Source: Labilibaculum euxinicum (lineage in GTDB: Bacteria > Bacteroidota > Bacteroidia > Bacteroidales > Marinifilaceae). Taken from it: a DNA stretch of 64,000 nt. Where the stretch lies: positions 186,001 to 250,000 of the forward strand of contig NZ_WTCR01000006.1 of assembly GCF_009795715.1 (NCBI RefSeq), in the 5' to 3' direction. A program made the position numbers and the translations under genes. Below the pieces are notes generated by a model. That model worked only from the letters and a program-made list of their open reading frames with translations. It was not told where the DNA came from and did no database searches. Shown here piece after piece: positions 25,401 to 35,294 of this stretch (the stretch's first letter is position 1; every line of letters starts with the position of its first letter).

Positions 25401-28028
25401 TTGCAATTGAAATTACTACAAAGGGTTTTTATTATTTTCATTGGAATAGTATTTCCATTGAGCAGCTTCGGGTTTGTTAATCTGACTAATGATTATGGTA
25501 ATTATCAACCGGTTACAAAGTGGAATACTGAGGCTGTTTCACATTTATTGGAATATAAAATATCTGAAAAAGATACTTTGTTAAAAGTTTCGTCGGATAC
25601 TTTAGTGTCTGATTCTGTTAAAAAGGAGAAAAAAGCTTTTTTTGAAGCAACTATCGAATACAATTCTGATGATACAATTGTTTTTTCCCTTACCGGACAA
25701 AAGGTGTTTTTAACTAAGAATGCTTTTGTAAAATATGGTGAGATTGAGTTAAGAGCATACTACATCGAGCTTGACCTGGAAAAGAAAGAAGCTTTTGCTT
25801 ACGGGATAAAAGATTCAACCGGAACATTTATCGATACTCCTGAGTTTAAAGATGGTGCTGAAGAATTTACATGTAAGGAGCTTAAATACAATTTTGACAC
25901 AGGCAAGGGGTTGGTGAATGAAATTATTACCGAGCAGGAAGGTGGATTCGTTCATTCTGAAATTACCAAGCGTATTGATGACAAAACTTTTTATCTTAGA
26001 AATGGAAAATATACGACCTGTGATCATCCTCATCCGCATTTTTATGTGAAAATGACAAAAGCTAAGATGATTAAGGATGATAAAATTGTTTCAGGGCCTC
26101 TTTATCTGGTGTTGGAAGATGTGCCTTTGCCTATCGGTTTGCCTTTTGCTATGTTTCCTTTTAGTTCTTCCTATTCATCAGGAATTATTGTTCCTAGTTA
26201 TGGAGAAGAGCAGCGAAGAGGATTCAATCTTCGCGGAGGAGGTTATTATTGGGCGATTAATGAATATCTGGATTTGGCAGTGACTGGTGATATTTTCGCC
26301 AACGGATCGTGGGGTGGATATATGGAATCGAGTTATAAAAAGAGATACCGGTTCAATGGCCGGGTTGCTGCAGAATATCATTCCAATACTTATGGTGATA
26401 AGGGGTTGGCCGATTTTTCGGAGTCGACCGATTTCGCGATTCGTTGGAATCATACTCAAGATGCGAAGGCCAATCCGTATCGAACATTTTCTGCTTCGGT
26501 TAACTTTTCTACCAGTAATAATGATAGAAACAACTCACAATCAATACAGAAAATTACAAATAACCAGAAGCAATCAAGTATTTCATACAGTAAAAAATGG
26601 GCAGACAGTCCGTTTAGTTTGAATGCCAGTTTTCGTCACTCTCAGAATAGCAGAGATACTTCTATTTCACTTACCTTGCCCAGTATGTCATTAAATATGA
26701 CACAAATTTACCCGTTTCGGGTAAAAGGGAAAAGTACCAATTTGAAATGGTATGATAAGGTGGGAGTGAGCTATTCTTCAAAATTGGAAAATAGAATCAA
26801 TACGAAGGAAAAAAAACTGATGAGTTCTTCATTGGTTAAAGATTGGCAAAATGGTTATCAACATAGTATTCCAATTAGTACGAACTTTAAATTAACGAAA
26901 GATCTTACTCTTTCGCCAACATTAAATTATCAAGGTGTTTTGTATTCTAAATCGGTCAAGAAAAGCTGGGATGCCACCTTAAAGGATGGAGAAGGTGGTG
27001 TTCGAACGGATACGATTCAGGGTTTTAAATATGCACACAATTATTCAACCAGTGCCTCGCTTTCCTTAAGTCCGAAAATTTATGGAATGTATACGTTTAA
27101 GGAAAGCTCAAAATTAGCAGCTATCAGACACGTAATGACTCCAAGTATTAGTGTGAGTTATACGCCTGAAATTGGTATTCCCAGAAGTAAATATTACAAA
27201 ACTTACCGAAACGAAGCTACTGATAAAGATGTTGAATATTCAATATTTGAGGGGAGTGTGTATGGAACTCCAACAGGAGCACAGGAATCGGGAAGTATTA
27301 GTTTTGGTTTGGATAATAATGTTGAGGCAAAAATGCGTACGGCAAATGATTCAACCGGAACAGAAGAATTTAAAAAGGTAAAGATTATTGAGAGCTTGAA
27401 ATTTTCTACCTCATATAATATGTTTGCAGATTCATTGAACTGGTCTTACATTCAAATGTCGGGAAGAACCAAGCTTTTTAATCAAAAATTGGATTTAAGT
27501 GTACGTTCAACCGTCGATCCGTATAAACTTAATGCAAATAATATTAGAATTAATGAGTTTGGCCCACGATTAACCAATGCTTCTATCGATTTGGGCTTTA
27601 GATTGTCGTCAAAAGACCTGAAGGGAGATAGTGGGAAGGACAAAAAAGATGATAAGTCTGCTGAACCTTGGAGAGATACCCGATATGTTGATTTTGATAT
27701 TCCCTGGTCGTTCTCTATTGATTACGGTTGGACTTATTCGAAACCAACATCAAGAAGTACAGTTGGACAGAGAATGGGTGTGAATGGAAATTTTAGTTTA
27801 ACACCAAAGTGGAAGGTTAGTTTTTCATCTGGATATGATTTTACAGCAAAAGAAGTAACCTCTTCTCAATTCACGATTACCCGTGACCTGCACTGTTGGC
27901 AAATGTCTTTCAATACCATACCATTTGGGGCGTATCAATCCTATAACTTCCGAATTAATGTGGAATCTTCAATTTTGGCAGATTTAAAATACGAAAAGAA
28001 ACAGGCTTGGCAGGATGTGAATTTTTAA
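25401..28028 (+). CDS. lptD: LPS-assembly outer-membrane protein LptD
   Basis: An 875-residue outer-membrane translocon component that inserts LPS into the outer leaflet. A signal peptide (LLQRVFIIFIGIVFPLSSFGF) precedes an OstA-like beta-jellyroll (about 70-200: EYNSDDTIVFSLTGQKVFLTKNAFVKYGEIELRA read in two parts) with the CDHPHPHFYV motif near 208-217. The rest is a long beta barrel ending LKYEKKQAWQDVNF. The start is TTG at 25401: an in-frame stop lies six bases upstream and no ATG precedes the mature domain, so TTG is required to keep the signal peptide. It ends at a terminator. Confidence 0.9.
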   Translation: MQLKLLQRVFIIFIGIVFPLSSFGFVNLTNDYGNYQPVTKWNTEAVSHLLEYKISEKDTLLKVSSDTLVSDSVKKEKKAFFEATIEYNSDDTIVFSLTGQKVFLTKNAFVKYGEIELRAYYIELDLEKKEAFAYGIKDSTGTFIDTPEFKDGAEEFTCKELKYNFDTGKGLVNEIITEQEGGFVHSEITKRIDDKTFYLRNGKYTTCDHPHPHFYVKMTKAKMIKDDKIVSGPLYLVLEDVPLPIGLPFAMFPFSSSYSSGIIVPSYGEEQRRGFNLRGGGYYWAINEYLDLAVTGDIFANGSWGGYMESSYKKRYRFNGRVAAEYHSNTYGDKGLADFSESTDFAIRWNHTQDAKANPYRTFSASVNFSTSNNDRNNSQSIQKITNNQKQSSISYSKKWADSPFSLNASFRHSQNSRDTSISLTLPSMSLNMTQIYPFRVKGKSTNLKWYDKVGVSYSSKLENRINTKEKKLMSSSLVKDWQNGYQHSIPISTNFKLTKDLTLSPTLNYQGVLYSKSVKKSWDATLKDGEGGVRTDTIQGFKYAHNYSTSASLSLSPKIYGMYTFKESSKLAAIRHVMTPSISVSYTPEIGIPRSKYYKTYRNEATDKDVEYSIFEGSVYGTPTGAQESGSISFGLDNNVEAKMRTANDSTGTEEFKKVKIIESLKFSTSYNMFADSLNWSYIQMSGRTKLFNQKLDLSVRSTVDPYKLNANNIRINEFGPRLTNASIDLGFRLSSKDLKGDSGKDKKDDKSAEPWRDTRYVDFDIPWSFSIDYGWTYSKPTSRSTVGQRMGVNGNFSLTPKWKVSFSSGYDFTAKEVTSSQFTITRDLHCWQMSFNTIPFGAYQSYNFRINVESSILADLKYEKKQAWQDVNF

Positions 28029-28053
28029 CGCTAAAATTTATTAATATTATTAG

Positions 28054-28081
28054 ACCAGTATGTTTTCATGCTGGTTTTTTT
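28054..28081 (+). terminator. Intrinsic terminator after lptD
   Basis: Stem ACCAGTATG (28054-28062) with CATGCTGGT (28067-28075), one G-T pair, then seven T residues. It lies between convergent lptD and the amidotransferase gene. Confidence 0.85.
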
Positions 28082-28652
28082 ATGCCTGATTGAGAATCCA
28101 ATTTTTAAGAATCTCTTTGCCATACTGTGTCATGATGGATTCAGGATGAAACTGAACACCGCATAAATCGAATTTTTTGTGGCGGATGGCCATGATCACA
28201 TCCTGTTCGTCCCTTGCCGTAATACGAAGGCATTCAGGGAAATTATTTTTCGATAATGTCCAGGAATGATACCTGCCCGAATCGAACTGAGAAGGAATAT
28301 TCTTAAACAGAAGTTCGTTGTCGTCGGCAATTAATGTAGTTTTTGGAACACCGTGAACAATTTCTTTCAGATTGATTAATTCAGCACCAAAGTATTCGCC
28401 AATGTATTGCATACCCAGACAAACGCCAAGTATTGGTTTTGAATTGGCATATTGATCCAATATTTCACCCATTACTTTTACTTCTCTTGGTAGTCCGGGG
28501 CCGGGAGAAAAAATAAGTTTGTCGCATTTTGTTATTTGTTTCCAGTCTATATCATCATTTCGCATAACAATTACCTGTTCACAAAACTGCTCAACGATAT
28601 GAACCAAATTGTAGGTAAAAGAGTCGTAATTATCTATGATTACTATTCTCAT
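28080..28652 (-). CDS. pabA: Glutamine amidotransferase of anthranilate / aminodeoxychorismate synthase
   Basis: A 190-residue class I glutamine amidotransferase that feeds ammonia to chorismate-amination enzymes. The triad is visible: Cys78 in GVCLGMQ, His169 and Glu171 in FHPES. The oxyanion loop FSPGPGLPRE is at about 48-57. The protein begins MRIVIIDNYDSFTYNLVH, typical of PabA/TrpG. No trpE, trpD or pabB gene is adjacent, so tryptophan versus folate use cannot be decided; an unlinked copy often serves both. The symbol is therefore tentative. Confidence 0.87.
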   Translation of the reverse strand: MRIVIIDNYDSFTYNLVHIVEQFCEQVIVMRNDDIDWKQITKCDKLIFSPGPGLPREVKVMGEILDQYANSKPILGVCLGMQYIGEYFGAELINLKEIVHGVPKTTLIADDNELLFKNIPSQFDSGRYHSWTLSKNNFPECLRITARDEQDVIMAIRHKKFDLCGVQFHPESIMTQYGKEILKNWILNQA

Positions 28653-28722
28653 TTAAGCTTTTTATTTTAACTTTGATGTCGCAAAATAAGCGAATTTTTT
28701 ACAAACACTAAGAGTAAACAAA

Positions 28723-29100
28723 ATGAAAAAAACTATTAATTCAGAAAAGGCACCAAAAGCAATCGGACCATACAGCCAGGCTGTCGAAGCTAACGGAACA
28801 CTTTACATTTCAGGTCAGCTTCCTGTTGATGTTGCAACAGGAAAATTTGTAGAAGGCGGTGTTAAGGAGCAAACCGAACAGGTAATGAAAAATATCGGTT
28901 ATATTTTAGAAGAAGCAGGCTATACCTACAAGGATGTTGTTAAATCGACATGCTTATTGAGTGACATTTCTGGTTTTGCTGAAATGAATGCCGTTTATGG
29001 CGAATTTTACAAAGAAGAATGTCCTGCCCGTGCTGCTTTTGCAGTTAAGGATCTTCCTTTGGGAGCATTAATTGAAATAGAAACTATTGCGGTGAAATAA
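28723..29100 (+). CDS. ridA: RidA-family enamine/imine deaminase
   Basis: A 125-residue RidA protein that hydrolyses reactive 2-aminoacrylate and related imines formed by PLP enzymes; active as a cytosolic trimer. It has the family signatures IGPYSQAVEANGTLYISGQLP (read as IGPYSQA and LYISGQLP), VVKSTCLLSDI (about 72-82) and CPARAAFAV with the catalytic Arg103. Full length with a good ATG and a terminator 24 bases after its stop. A decayed second copy lies 2.8 kb downstream at 31848-32105. Confidence 0.95.
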   Translation: MKKTINSEKAPKAIGPYSQAVEANGTLYISGQLPVDVATGKFVEGGVKEQTEQVMKNIGYILEEAGYTYKDVVKSTCLLSDISGFAEMNAVYGEFYKEECPARAAFAVKDLPLGALIEIETIAVK

Positions 29101-29123
29101 ATTCATAGAAGAGTAAAATATGT

Positions 29124-29160
29124 AAAGGCTGCTAATCGTAGGATTGGCAGCCTTTTTTTT
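29124..29160 (+). terminator. Intrinsic terminator after ridA
   Basis: Fourteen-base stem AAAGGCTGCTAATC with GATTGGCAGCCTTT (one G-T pair), four-base loop, then eight to ten T residues. Confidence 0.9.
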
Positions 29161-29176
29161 GTCTGTTTATGGGGTG

Positions 29177-31546
29177 CTACTCATATCGTAAAGATTTAAC
29201 CGGATCTAATTTTGTTGCGTGGTAGGAATGGATAAATACAGTTGCTGTTACCACGATTCCGGCAATTAGGAAAGACAGAGCAAATATCCACCAATGAATT
29301 TCTGTTCGTGCCGAATAATCGCTTAACCATTCAGTCATGGTATAGAATGTTATTGGAATGGAGATGACCGAGGCTATTACTACATAAAGAATATTGATCC
29401 GTAAAAAGGAGAAAATGATAATCGTGTCGGAACATCCCAAAACCTTTTTTATACCGATTTCTTTAGTGCGGCTTTGAGCTATAAAAAGCGTTAATCCAAA
29501 CAGGCCGAAAGAGGCAATTAGCATCGTGAAAAAGGCAAATATGCTCACGATACTATATCTGCTTTTTTCTTCAGAATAAAATCCTTCAATAATTTCTTCA
29601 ACCGTTGAGTAGGAAAATGCCTGTTCGGGGGCAATTTTTCTCCACGATTTTTCAAGTTGAGGAATGAGTTTTTTTGCCGATCCATCTTTGTAATAAACTG
29701 CTATTTGTTTAAGATATTTCTCTGTTAAAGCGATTTTCAAAGGAGGAATGTCGGAGCGAAAAGAGTGAAGGTAAAAGTCGTTCACCACACCAACAATGGT
29801 CTGTTCTCCAATTTTTTTTCCGATAGGATCTTTTATTCCAAGAGCTTTCACTGCCACTTCATTTAGGATGCATGAATTTGCAAGATCACTTCCGTAATCA
29901 GTGGAGAAGTAACGGCCTTCAGTAAGGGAAATGCCCATGGTTTTTAGAAAACCAAAATCAATAAGCATTTGCTCTACTTCCACCTTTTTTTCCTGATCTT
30001 CATGATGAGCAAGCATCATTGCACTAAAGCTATACGTGGGAAGGCCACTTTAAGCTCCGGATGCCATAATCACATTAGGATTGGCTTGTATTTCGTTTAA
30101 GAATGGAGTGTAGTTTTCTCTGTCTTTGATATCTATTAGTAAGACATTCTTATTGTGAAAGCCGGGATTCTTTTCTAAAGAATATTGATATTGAGCCCGA
30201 ATAACCAGGGCACTAGCAACAAAGAAGCAAAAAATAACCAACTGAAATATGATTAGGCCTGACCGGACAAAGTTCTTCTTTTTGCCTGTCATATTCTTAT
30301 CTTTTAAAATATTCAAAATAGTTAGTTTTGATAATCCAACGGAAGTGTAAAGACCCGAAATAATTCCGATTAAAACAGTTAAGATGAAGTAGGATAAGAT
30401 GTAATATAAAATGTTCGCTTCGATAATGGGCAAATTGGTTTGAAAAAGTTCTTCGGCGTAGGGTAAGCCCAGAATCATAAATACAATTGCAAGTGGTAAT
30501 ACAATTATTGTGAGCACAATAGATTCTGTAAGAAGCTGATACTTTATCTGATTGTCTTTAGCGCCAAATGTTTTTCGGATGCCAATCTCTTTTGATCTGC
30601 CGGATGAAACGGCTGTTGAGAGGATGATGTAGTTGATCATGGCTATCAATACAATTAGTAGAGCAATGGCCGAAAATATTTTAATACTGTTCCAGTTTCC
30701 CTGTATGCTGTTGTTCATCACTTTTTCTGATCTCAAATAAACATCCGATAAATTTTGTAAAGAATAGTGATATGCAGGATTCTCGCCCATGTGCTTATTT
30801 TCAAGAATAGAGAACTGACTGTCAATCAGGGAGGTATTGCTTTCGGAAATCAAGCGCACCCATGTGTGCCAGCCATTTTGATCCCAATTTGTTTCAGCAT
30901 TAGTTGTTCCAAAGTGTTTATTCGCATATGTAATCGTAAATGAATTATTTATCAGGCATTCTGCTTTGAAGGTTGAGTTTTGGGGGATGTCTTCAAATAC
31001 GGCTGTTACTGTTAATACGTGTTCTTCTTTGTTGATACTTGCAGTAATTTCTTTCCCAATTGCATTTGTCCCCGAAAATAATTTTTCGGACAGGTTTCGT
31101 GATAGGCAAATCGCATTTTTATCTTCCAGCAATGCCTTCGTGGTATTGCCATTAATTAGAGGAAGTGTGAAAATGTTAAACACTTCGGAGCTACTCGCTA
31201 CTGCATTGTTTACTAGAATATCCTCTCCTTTGTACTGAATGGTAAAATCTCTAATGTTTTTGGTGTTAATTGCATGTTCTACCTGTGGAAATTCTTCCTT
31301 TAAAGTAGAAGCTAAAATAAAAGGAGTTCTGGTTAAAGTGCGGTCGAATGCATTGTAAAAGTTGAGAACTCTGTAAACTGATTTTCTGTTTTTGTGACAG
31401 TTGTTGTAGTTAAGTTCATTAATGACAAAAAGAATAATAATGAAGGAAGCAGCTAAGGCTATGGATAGTCCGAGGGTGTTAATTCCTGTGAACACATAAT
31501 TTTGTTTTAGGTTCCTAAGGGCTGATTTTATATAGTTTTTGAGCAT
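29177..31546 (-). pseudogene. MacB/FtsX-type ABC transporter permease interrupted by an in-frame stop
   Basis: One reading frame, about 789 codons, broken by a TAA at 30050-30052. The first part (498 aa) has the MacB-type N-terminal helix (YVFTGINTLGLSIALAASFIIILFVINEL split across it), a periplasmic core domain and an FtsX helix set (about 290-420: IKIFSAIALLIVLIAMINYIILSTAV, RSKEIGIRKTFGA). After the stop the same frame continues SGLPTYSFSA and then MMLAHHEDQEKK, a second periplasmic core and a second FtsX module (YSIVSIFAFFTMLIASFGLFGLTLF, RTKEIGIKKVLGC) ending DPVKSLRYE. No frameshift is needed. It is either a recent nonsense mutation (pseudogene), a sequencing error, or two separately translated halves. 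The cognate ATPase gene is not adjacent. Confidence 0.8.
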
Positions 31547-31847
31547 TAATGGTTAGGGTTTTGGGTTTTGTTTTCTTCGATCTATCAATATAATTATAAT
31601 ATTATGATTTTCCACTAAGGATTTAGTTGGTTTTTATTGTTAGTACTAAAAACTTTCTAAGTAACGTGGTATGAGTCAGTATTTGGTGTTTCGATGAAAT
31701 CTTACGACTCAATTAATTAGCTTGTTGTAAATAGCGAGTACTATGGCTAATTCAGATTTCTAGTTGGAATTTTATAATAAATTCAAATGATTCGTTAAGC
31801 AGTAATTTATATATACCCTTGTGGTTTTTACACAATGATAAGTATTG

Positions 31848-32105
31848 TAATTCTCTGTTAATGATGCTATTGTATGTAATTTTGTTGAAGAACAAACCGA
31901 ACAGATCATGAAAAACAATGGTTATATATTTGGAAGAGCTTATACTTTTAAAGGTGTTGTTAAATCAACCTGTTTCTTGTGTGAGATCTTTGTTTTTTCG
32001 GGGAAGTTTAGGCGGGCATATAATTTGTTTGAATCCAAACTGTTTTCAATTCATTGTGTGTGTTGTAAAGTATTGGTTTTGTGCATCGTTTCGCAATCCA
32101 TTGCG
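31848..32105 (+). pseudogene. Decayed second copy of ridA
   Basis: Aligns residue for residue with intact RidA from about Gln32 to Ala123. Examples are EEQTEQIMKNNGYIF against KEQTEQVMKNIGYIL, and YTFKGVVKSTCFLCEI against YTYKDVVKSTCLLSDI. The reading frame is held through most of the match, with a four-codon deletion after NFV and a two-codon deletion near the end. The N-terminal third is lost or unrecognisable, and an in-frame TAA stands near the start of the match. The catalytic Arg of CPARAAF is Ile here. It is an old, non-functional duplicate. A short open frame inside it (from 31908) should not be annotated as a gene. Confidence 0.8.
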
Positions 32106-32246
32106 AATTATTTAAAATTCATATGAATAGTATTGATGTGTTCTAGAATAGTATTAAATATCTGATATCTAAAACATAAATTCTGAGATTTGTATGACTA
32201 AAGGTCAAAGGGGCAGAAGCTCTTGGTTGATTGATACAGATAACAC

Positions 32247-32253
32247 AAGGAGG
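32247..32253 (+). promoter_or_regulatory. Strong Shine-Dalgarno sequence
   Basis: AAGGAGG five bases before the ATG at 32259. This is a perfect match to the 16S tail. None of the neighbouring Bacteroidota-style genes shows one, and the later genes of the same cluster do not either. Confidence 0.7.
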
Positions 32254-32258
32254 ATAAT

Positions 32259-33974
32259 ATGGATGTCTTTAAGCCTGTTTATACGGAGCAAAACGATTGT
32301 CAGGATTGTTACAAATGCATAAGGGAATGTAAATTGAAAGCCATTAAGGTGGTTAATAATTCAGCTCAGATTCTTCACGATGATTGTATTTACTGCGGAA
32401 CCTGTACCTTAATTTGCCCGGTAAATGCCAAGAAAGTTCGCAGCGATGTAAATAAAGTAAAGGGTTTATTGAAGCGCAATCAAAAAGTAATTGTTTCATT
32501 GGCACCATCATTTGTTACCGAATTTCCAAATTTGTCCGACGTGCAAATTGCAGCATCTTTAAAATCATTGGGATTTGCACATGTGTCTGAAACTGCATTG
32601 GGAGCTCAGGAGGTCTCAAAAAAAGTGTCTGAATTTATCGGAAAACAGGATAAAGGAATTTATATTTCTTCGGCATGTCCATCGGTTGTTGAGATGATCT
32701 GTAAACATTATCCAAAATATAAAAATTACATAACCCCGTTTTTATCACCACTTTTAACCCATTCCAAATACCTTAAAAACCGGTATGGAGATGATACTCA
32801 TGTTGTTTTTATTGGCCCTTGTATCGCAAAAAAAGCCGAGAGTGATCAGTTTCCTGAATTGTTGGATGCGGCACTCACATTTTCGGATTTAAGGAAATGG
32901 TTCGAAGAAGAAAATATCGATCCTTATTTATTTTCGGAGGACGAGAAAGAAGAGGTTTTTGTTCCGGGAAAAGCAGGAAGAGGCGTACTTTACCCAATAG
33001 ATGGAGGAATGATAATGGGCGTGAAGAACAATACCACCGCAACCGATGCTGTTTATATGACTTTCTCCGGAATTACCAACATTCAATCCGTTTTAGTTGA
33101 TCTGGATAAGTACAAGAAATCGAATGTGATGTTTTTGGAACTTTTGGCCTGCGATGGCGGTTGTGTTAATGGACCGGGAACCAGTAAGTCCTATTCAACT
33201 GCGATTAAACGTTTAGAGGTAATCAATAAGCTTGGTAAAGAGCAGGCTTATCAGTTGGAAACTGATTTTTCAATTGAAAGAACTTTTGATTCTATTCTCC
33301 CAATAGAGCGAAGAGAACATGCTGAGAGTAATATAAAAGAAGCACTAACCATGGTTGGGAAGTACTCCGATAAAGATGAAATTAATTGTGGCGGTTGTGG
33401 TTACAACAGCTGCAGGGAGTTTGCAGGAGCACTGCTTGAAGATCGGTCGGAGCCAAACATGTGTGTATCCTACATGCGAAAAATTGCGCATGATAAATCA
33501 TCAGCACTTTTGCGTAAAATTCCTTCGGGAGTTGTAATTGTCAACGAGCAATTGAAAATTATAGAGGCGAATCTTAGTTTTTCCAGAATGATGGGAGCCG
33601 AGATTGAACAATTGTATGAAACAGTTCCCGGTTTAGTGGATGCTGATTTGCATAAAATTGCTCCTTTTTACAAGTTGTTTTCATCGGCACTTTCAACGGG
33701 TGTTGATAATTTGGAGAAAGATATTCGTTTTGGTAACAAAATGTTTCACATTACACTTTTCAGTATTCATAAAAATAAAATAGTAGGAGCTATTCTTCGG
33801 GACATGTCGCAACCTTTTATTCAACGCGAAGAAGTGATATCGAGAGCAAAATCTGTAAACCAAAAAAATCTGGAAACAGTGCAGAAAATTGCTTACTTAC
33901 TTGGAGAGAATGCCTCGGAAACAGAGGAAATGCTGAACTCTATCGTCGAATTTTACAGTCTCTCACAAGATTAA
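32259..33974 (+). CDS. [FeFe]-hydrogenase-like sensory protein with ferredoxin, H-cluster, Fe-S and PAS domains (copy 1)
   Basis: A 571-aa cytosolic protein. Residues 10-65 are a two-cluster ferredoxin (Cys14, 17, 20, 24; then CIYCGTCTLICP). Residues about 75-350 are the [FeFe]-hydrogenase large-subunit domain. L1 reads SSACPS (Cys140, with the usual proton-transfer Cys replaced by Ala139), L2 GPCIAKKAE (Cys188) and L3 ELLACDGGCVNGPG (Cys298, Cys302). All four H-cluster ligand positions are kept. A further Fe-S motif follows (CGGCGYNSC, Cys377/380/385 plus Cys402), then a PAS domain (about 415-530: KIPSGVVIVNEQLKIIEANLSF). The Cys-to-Ala change and the PAS domain match putative sensory hydrogenases (HydS, group C). 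The partner phosphatase starts nine bases downstream. Likely role: sensing H2 or redox state; inference. Confidence 0.85.
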   Translation: MDVFKPVYTEQNDCQDCYKCIRECKLKAIKVVNNSAQILHDDCIYCGTCTLICPVNAKKVRSDVNKVKGLLKRNQKVIVSLAPSFVTEFPNLSDVQIAASLKSLGFAHVSETALGAQEVSKKVSEFIGKQDKGIYISSACPSVVEMICKHYPKYKNYITPFLSPLLTHSKYLKNRYGDDTHVVFIGPCIAKKAESDQFPELLDAALTFSDLRKWFEEENIDPYLFSEDEKEEVFVPGKAGRGVLYPIDGGMIMGVKNNTTATDAVYMTFSGITNIQSVLVDLDKYKKSNVMFLELLACDGGCVNGPGTSKSYSTAIKRLEVINKLGKEQAYQLETDFSIERTFDSILPIERREHAESNIKEALTMVGKYSDKDEINCGGCGYNSCREFAGALLEDRSEPNMCVSYMRKIAHDKSSALLRKIPSGVVIVNEQLKIIEANLSFSRMMGAEIEQLYETVPGLVDADLHKIAPFYKLFSSALSTGVDNLEKDIRFGNKMFHITLFSIHKNKIVGAILRDMSQPFIQREEVISRAKSVNQKNLETVQKIAYLLGENASETEEMLNSIVEFYSLSQD

Positions 33975-33983
33975 CAGTCATAT

Positions 33984-35168
33984 ATGTCATCCAATTTTTA
34001 CATAGAAGTAGAATGCCAGCAGAAGAACTTTAATGGTCAGTCCATTTGTGGTGATGTGTTTATGTCGCGGAAAATAAAAGAGGAGGGACGAACAGTTCTT
34101 GTTTTATCAGACGGATTAGGAAGTGGTGTTAAAGCGAATGTGCTGGGTACACTCACGGCATCGATGATTCTGAACTACATGAAGGTGAATAAGGATATTC
34201 GTAAAGCGGCCGAAGTAATTATGAAAACTCTTCCGGTTTGCAGCAAACGAAAAGCAAGTTATTCTACTTTTACCATTGTTGAAATTGAATGCGATGGTGA
34301 GACCCGGATTATTCGATATGATAGTCCTGAATGCCTTATTTTGCGTGGATTGGAAAGTTTTGTCCCCGATTGTGAAGAGTTAAGTCTTACGGGTGATCGC
34401 AATGAAGGAAAAGTACTGTATTCATATCGGTTTATGGCTCAGAAAGAAGACAGGATTGTATTCTGCTCCGATGGAGTTACCAATTCGGGAATGGGAAGTA
34501 CGCGATTGCCATTTGGCTGGGGCTTGGATAATCTGGATGCGTATGTAAAAGGATTGATTCGCAGACAGCCATTTATATCTGCCCGGCAATTGGGTGCTTC
34601 GGTTGTTGACCGGGCCTGTGCTAATTATGGAAATAAACCTAAAGATGATACTTCATGCGGGGTACTCTATTTTCGGGAACCACGAAATTTATTAATATGT
34701 ACGGGACCTCCCTACGAAAAATCGAAGGATGTGCAGTTGGCAAAACAAGTTGTGGAATTTGTGGGTAAGAAGGTGGTTTGCGGGGGCACAACAGCCGGGA
34801 TTATCTCTCGTGAAATTCAGGTTCCAATTGAGGTTGAATTAACAATTACTGATTCGGAATTGCCGCCAATATCACATATTAATGGTATTGATTTGGTTAC
34901 CGAGGGCATTTTAACTTTGGGCAAAGTATATCGCTTACTTAAAAATTACAAACAAAATTCATCATTGCGACAAGGTCCGGCGGATCTGCTGGTTCGGGTT
35001 TTATTGGAAAGTGATAAAATTTTTATTATCAATGGAACAAAGATAAATGTTGCGCATCAGGATCCTAATTTACCAATGGAATTAGAGATACGCAGAACCG
35101 TTGTAAAGAATATTGTTGCTCTACTGGAGGAAAAGTTTTTAAAAGAAGTAGATCTTAGTTATATTTAA
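33984..35168 (+). CDS. SpoIIE-family PP2C-type protein phosphatase (copy 1)
   Basis: A 394-aa protein. The N-terminal half is a SpoIIE/PPM phosphatase domain with metal-binding motifs ICGDVF (Asp24), LSDGLGSG (Asp43), FCSDGVTNSGMGS (about 165) and DDTSCGV (about 215). The C-terminal half (about 230-390: LLICTGPPYEKSKDVQLAK, VCGGTTAGIISREI, TDSELPPISHINGIDLVTEGILTLGKVYRLL read in parts) is conserved with the copy at 37429 but is of no domain I can name. It follows the hydrogenase-like sensor by nine bases. Predicted to dephosphorylate Ser/Thr on an unknown partner when the sensor signals. No anti-sigma-factor antagonist gene is visible nearby. Confidence 0.83.
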   Translation: MSSNFYIEVECQQKNFNGQSICGDVFMSRKIKEEGRTVLVLSDGLGSGVKANVLGTLTASMILNYMKVNKDIRKAAEVIMKTLPVCSKRKASYSTFTIVEIECDGETRIIRYDSPECLILRGLESFVPDCEELSLTGDRNEGKVLYSYRFMAQKEDRIVFCSDGVTNSGMGSTRLPFGWGLDNLDAYVKGLIRRQPFISARQLGASVVDRACANYGNKPKDDTSCGVLYFREPRNLLICTGPPYEKSKDVQLAKQVVEFVGKKVVCGGTTAGIISREIQVPIEVELTITDSELPPISHINGIDLVTEGILTLGKVYRLLKNYKQNSSLRQGPADLLVRVLLESDKIFIINGTKINVAHQDPNLPMELEIRRTVVKNIVALLEEKFLKEVDLSYI

Positions 35169-35294
35169 AATGAAATATAACCCATATTAAACATGGGGTA
35201 TTGTTGATTGAATTTCCATTTGGTGGGTAGTCTTGTTGGTGAATTGGAAGAAAGTAACAATCCTCATGAAACAGATCATAAAGACAATTACTAA

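Larger units (their letters stand above)
31547..32258. other. 712-base gene-poor region holding a ridA remnant
   Basis: Upstream of the hydrogenase-like cluster and downstream of nothing on the plus strand. Its only recognised content is the decayed ridA copy at 31848-32105 and the Shine-Dalgarno sequence at 32247-32253. No promoter of the TAnnTTTG type was clearly identified for the cluster. Confidence 0.6.

Noticed and set aside
29177-31546. Frameshift splitting the ABC permease
   Set aside because: Both parts are in the same frame; a single TAA explains the split without an indel.
31908-32126. 72-codon open frame with RidA-like residues
   Set aside because: It is part of the decayed ridA copy: the N-terminal third and catalytic Arg are missing, so it is not annotated as a gene.
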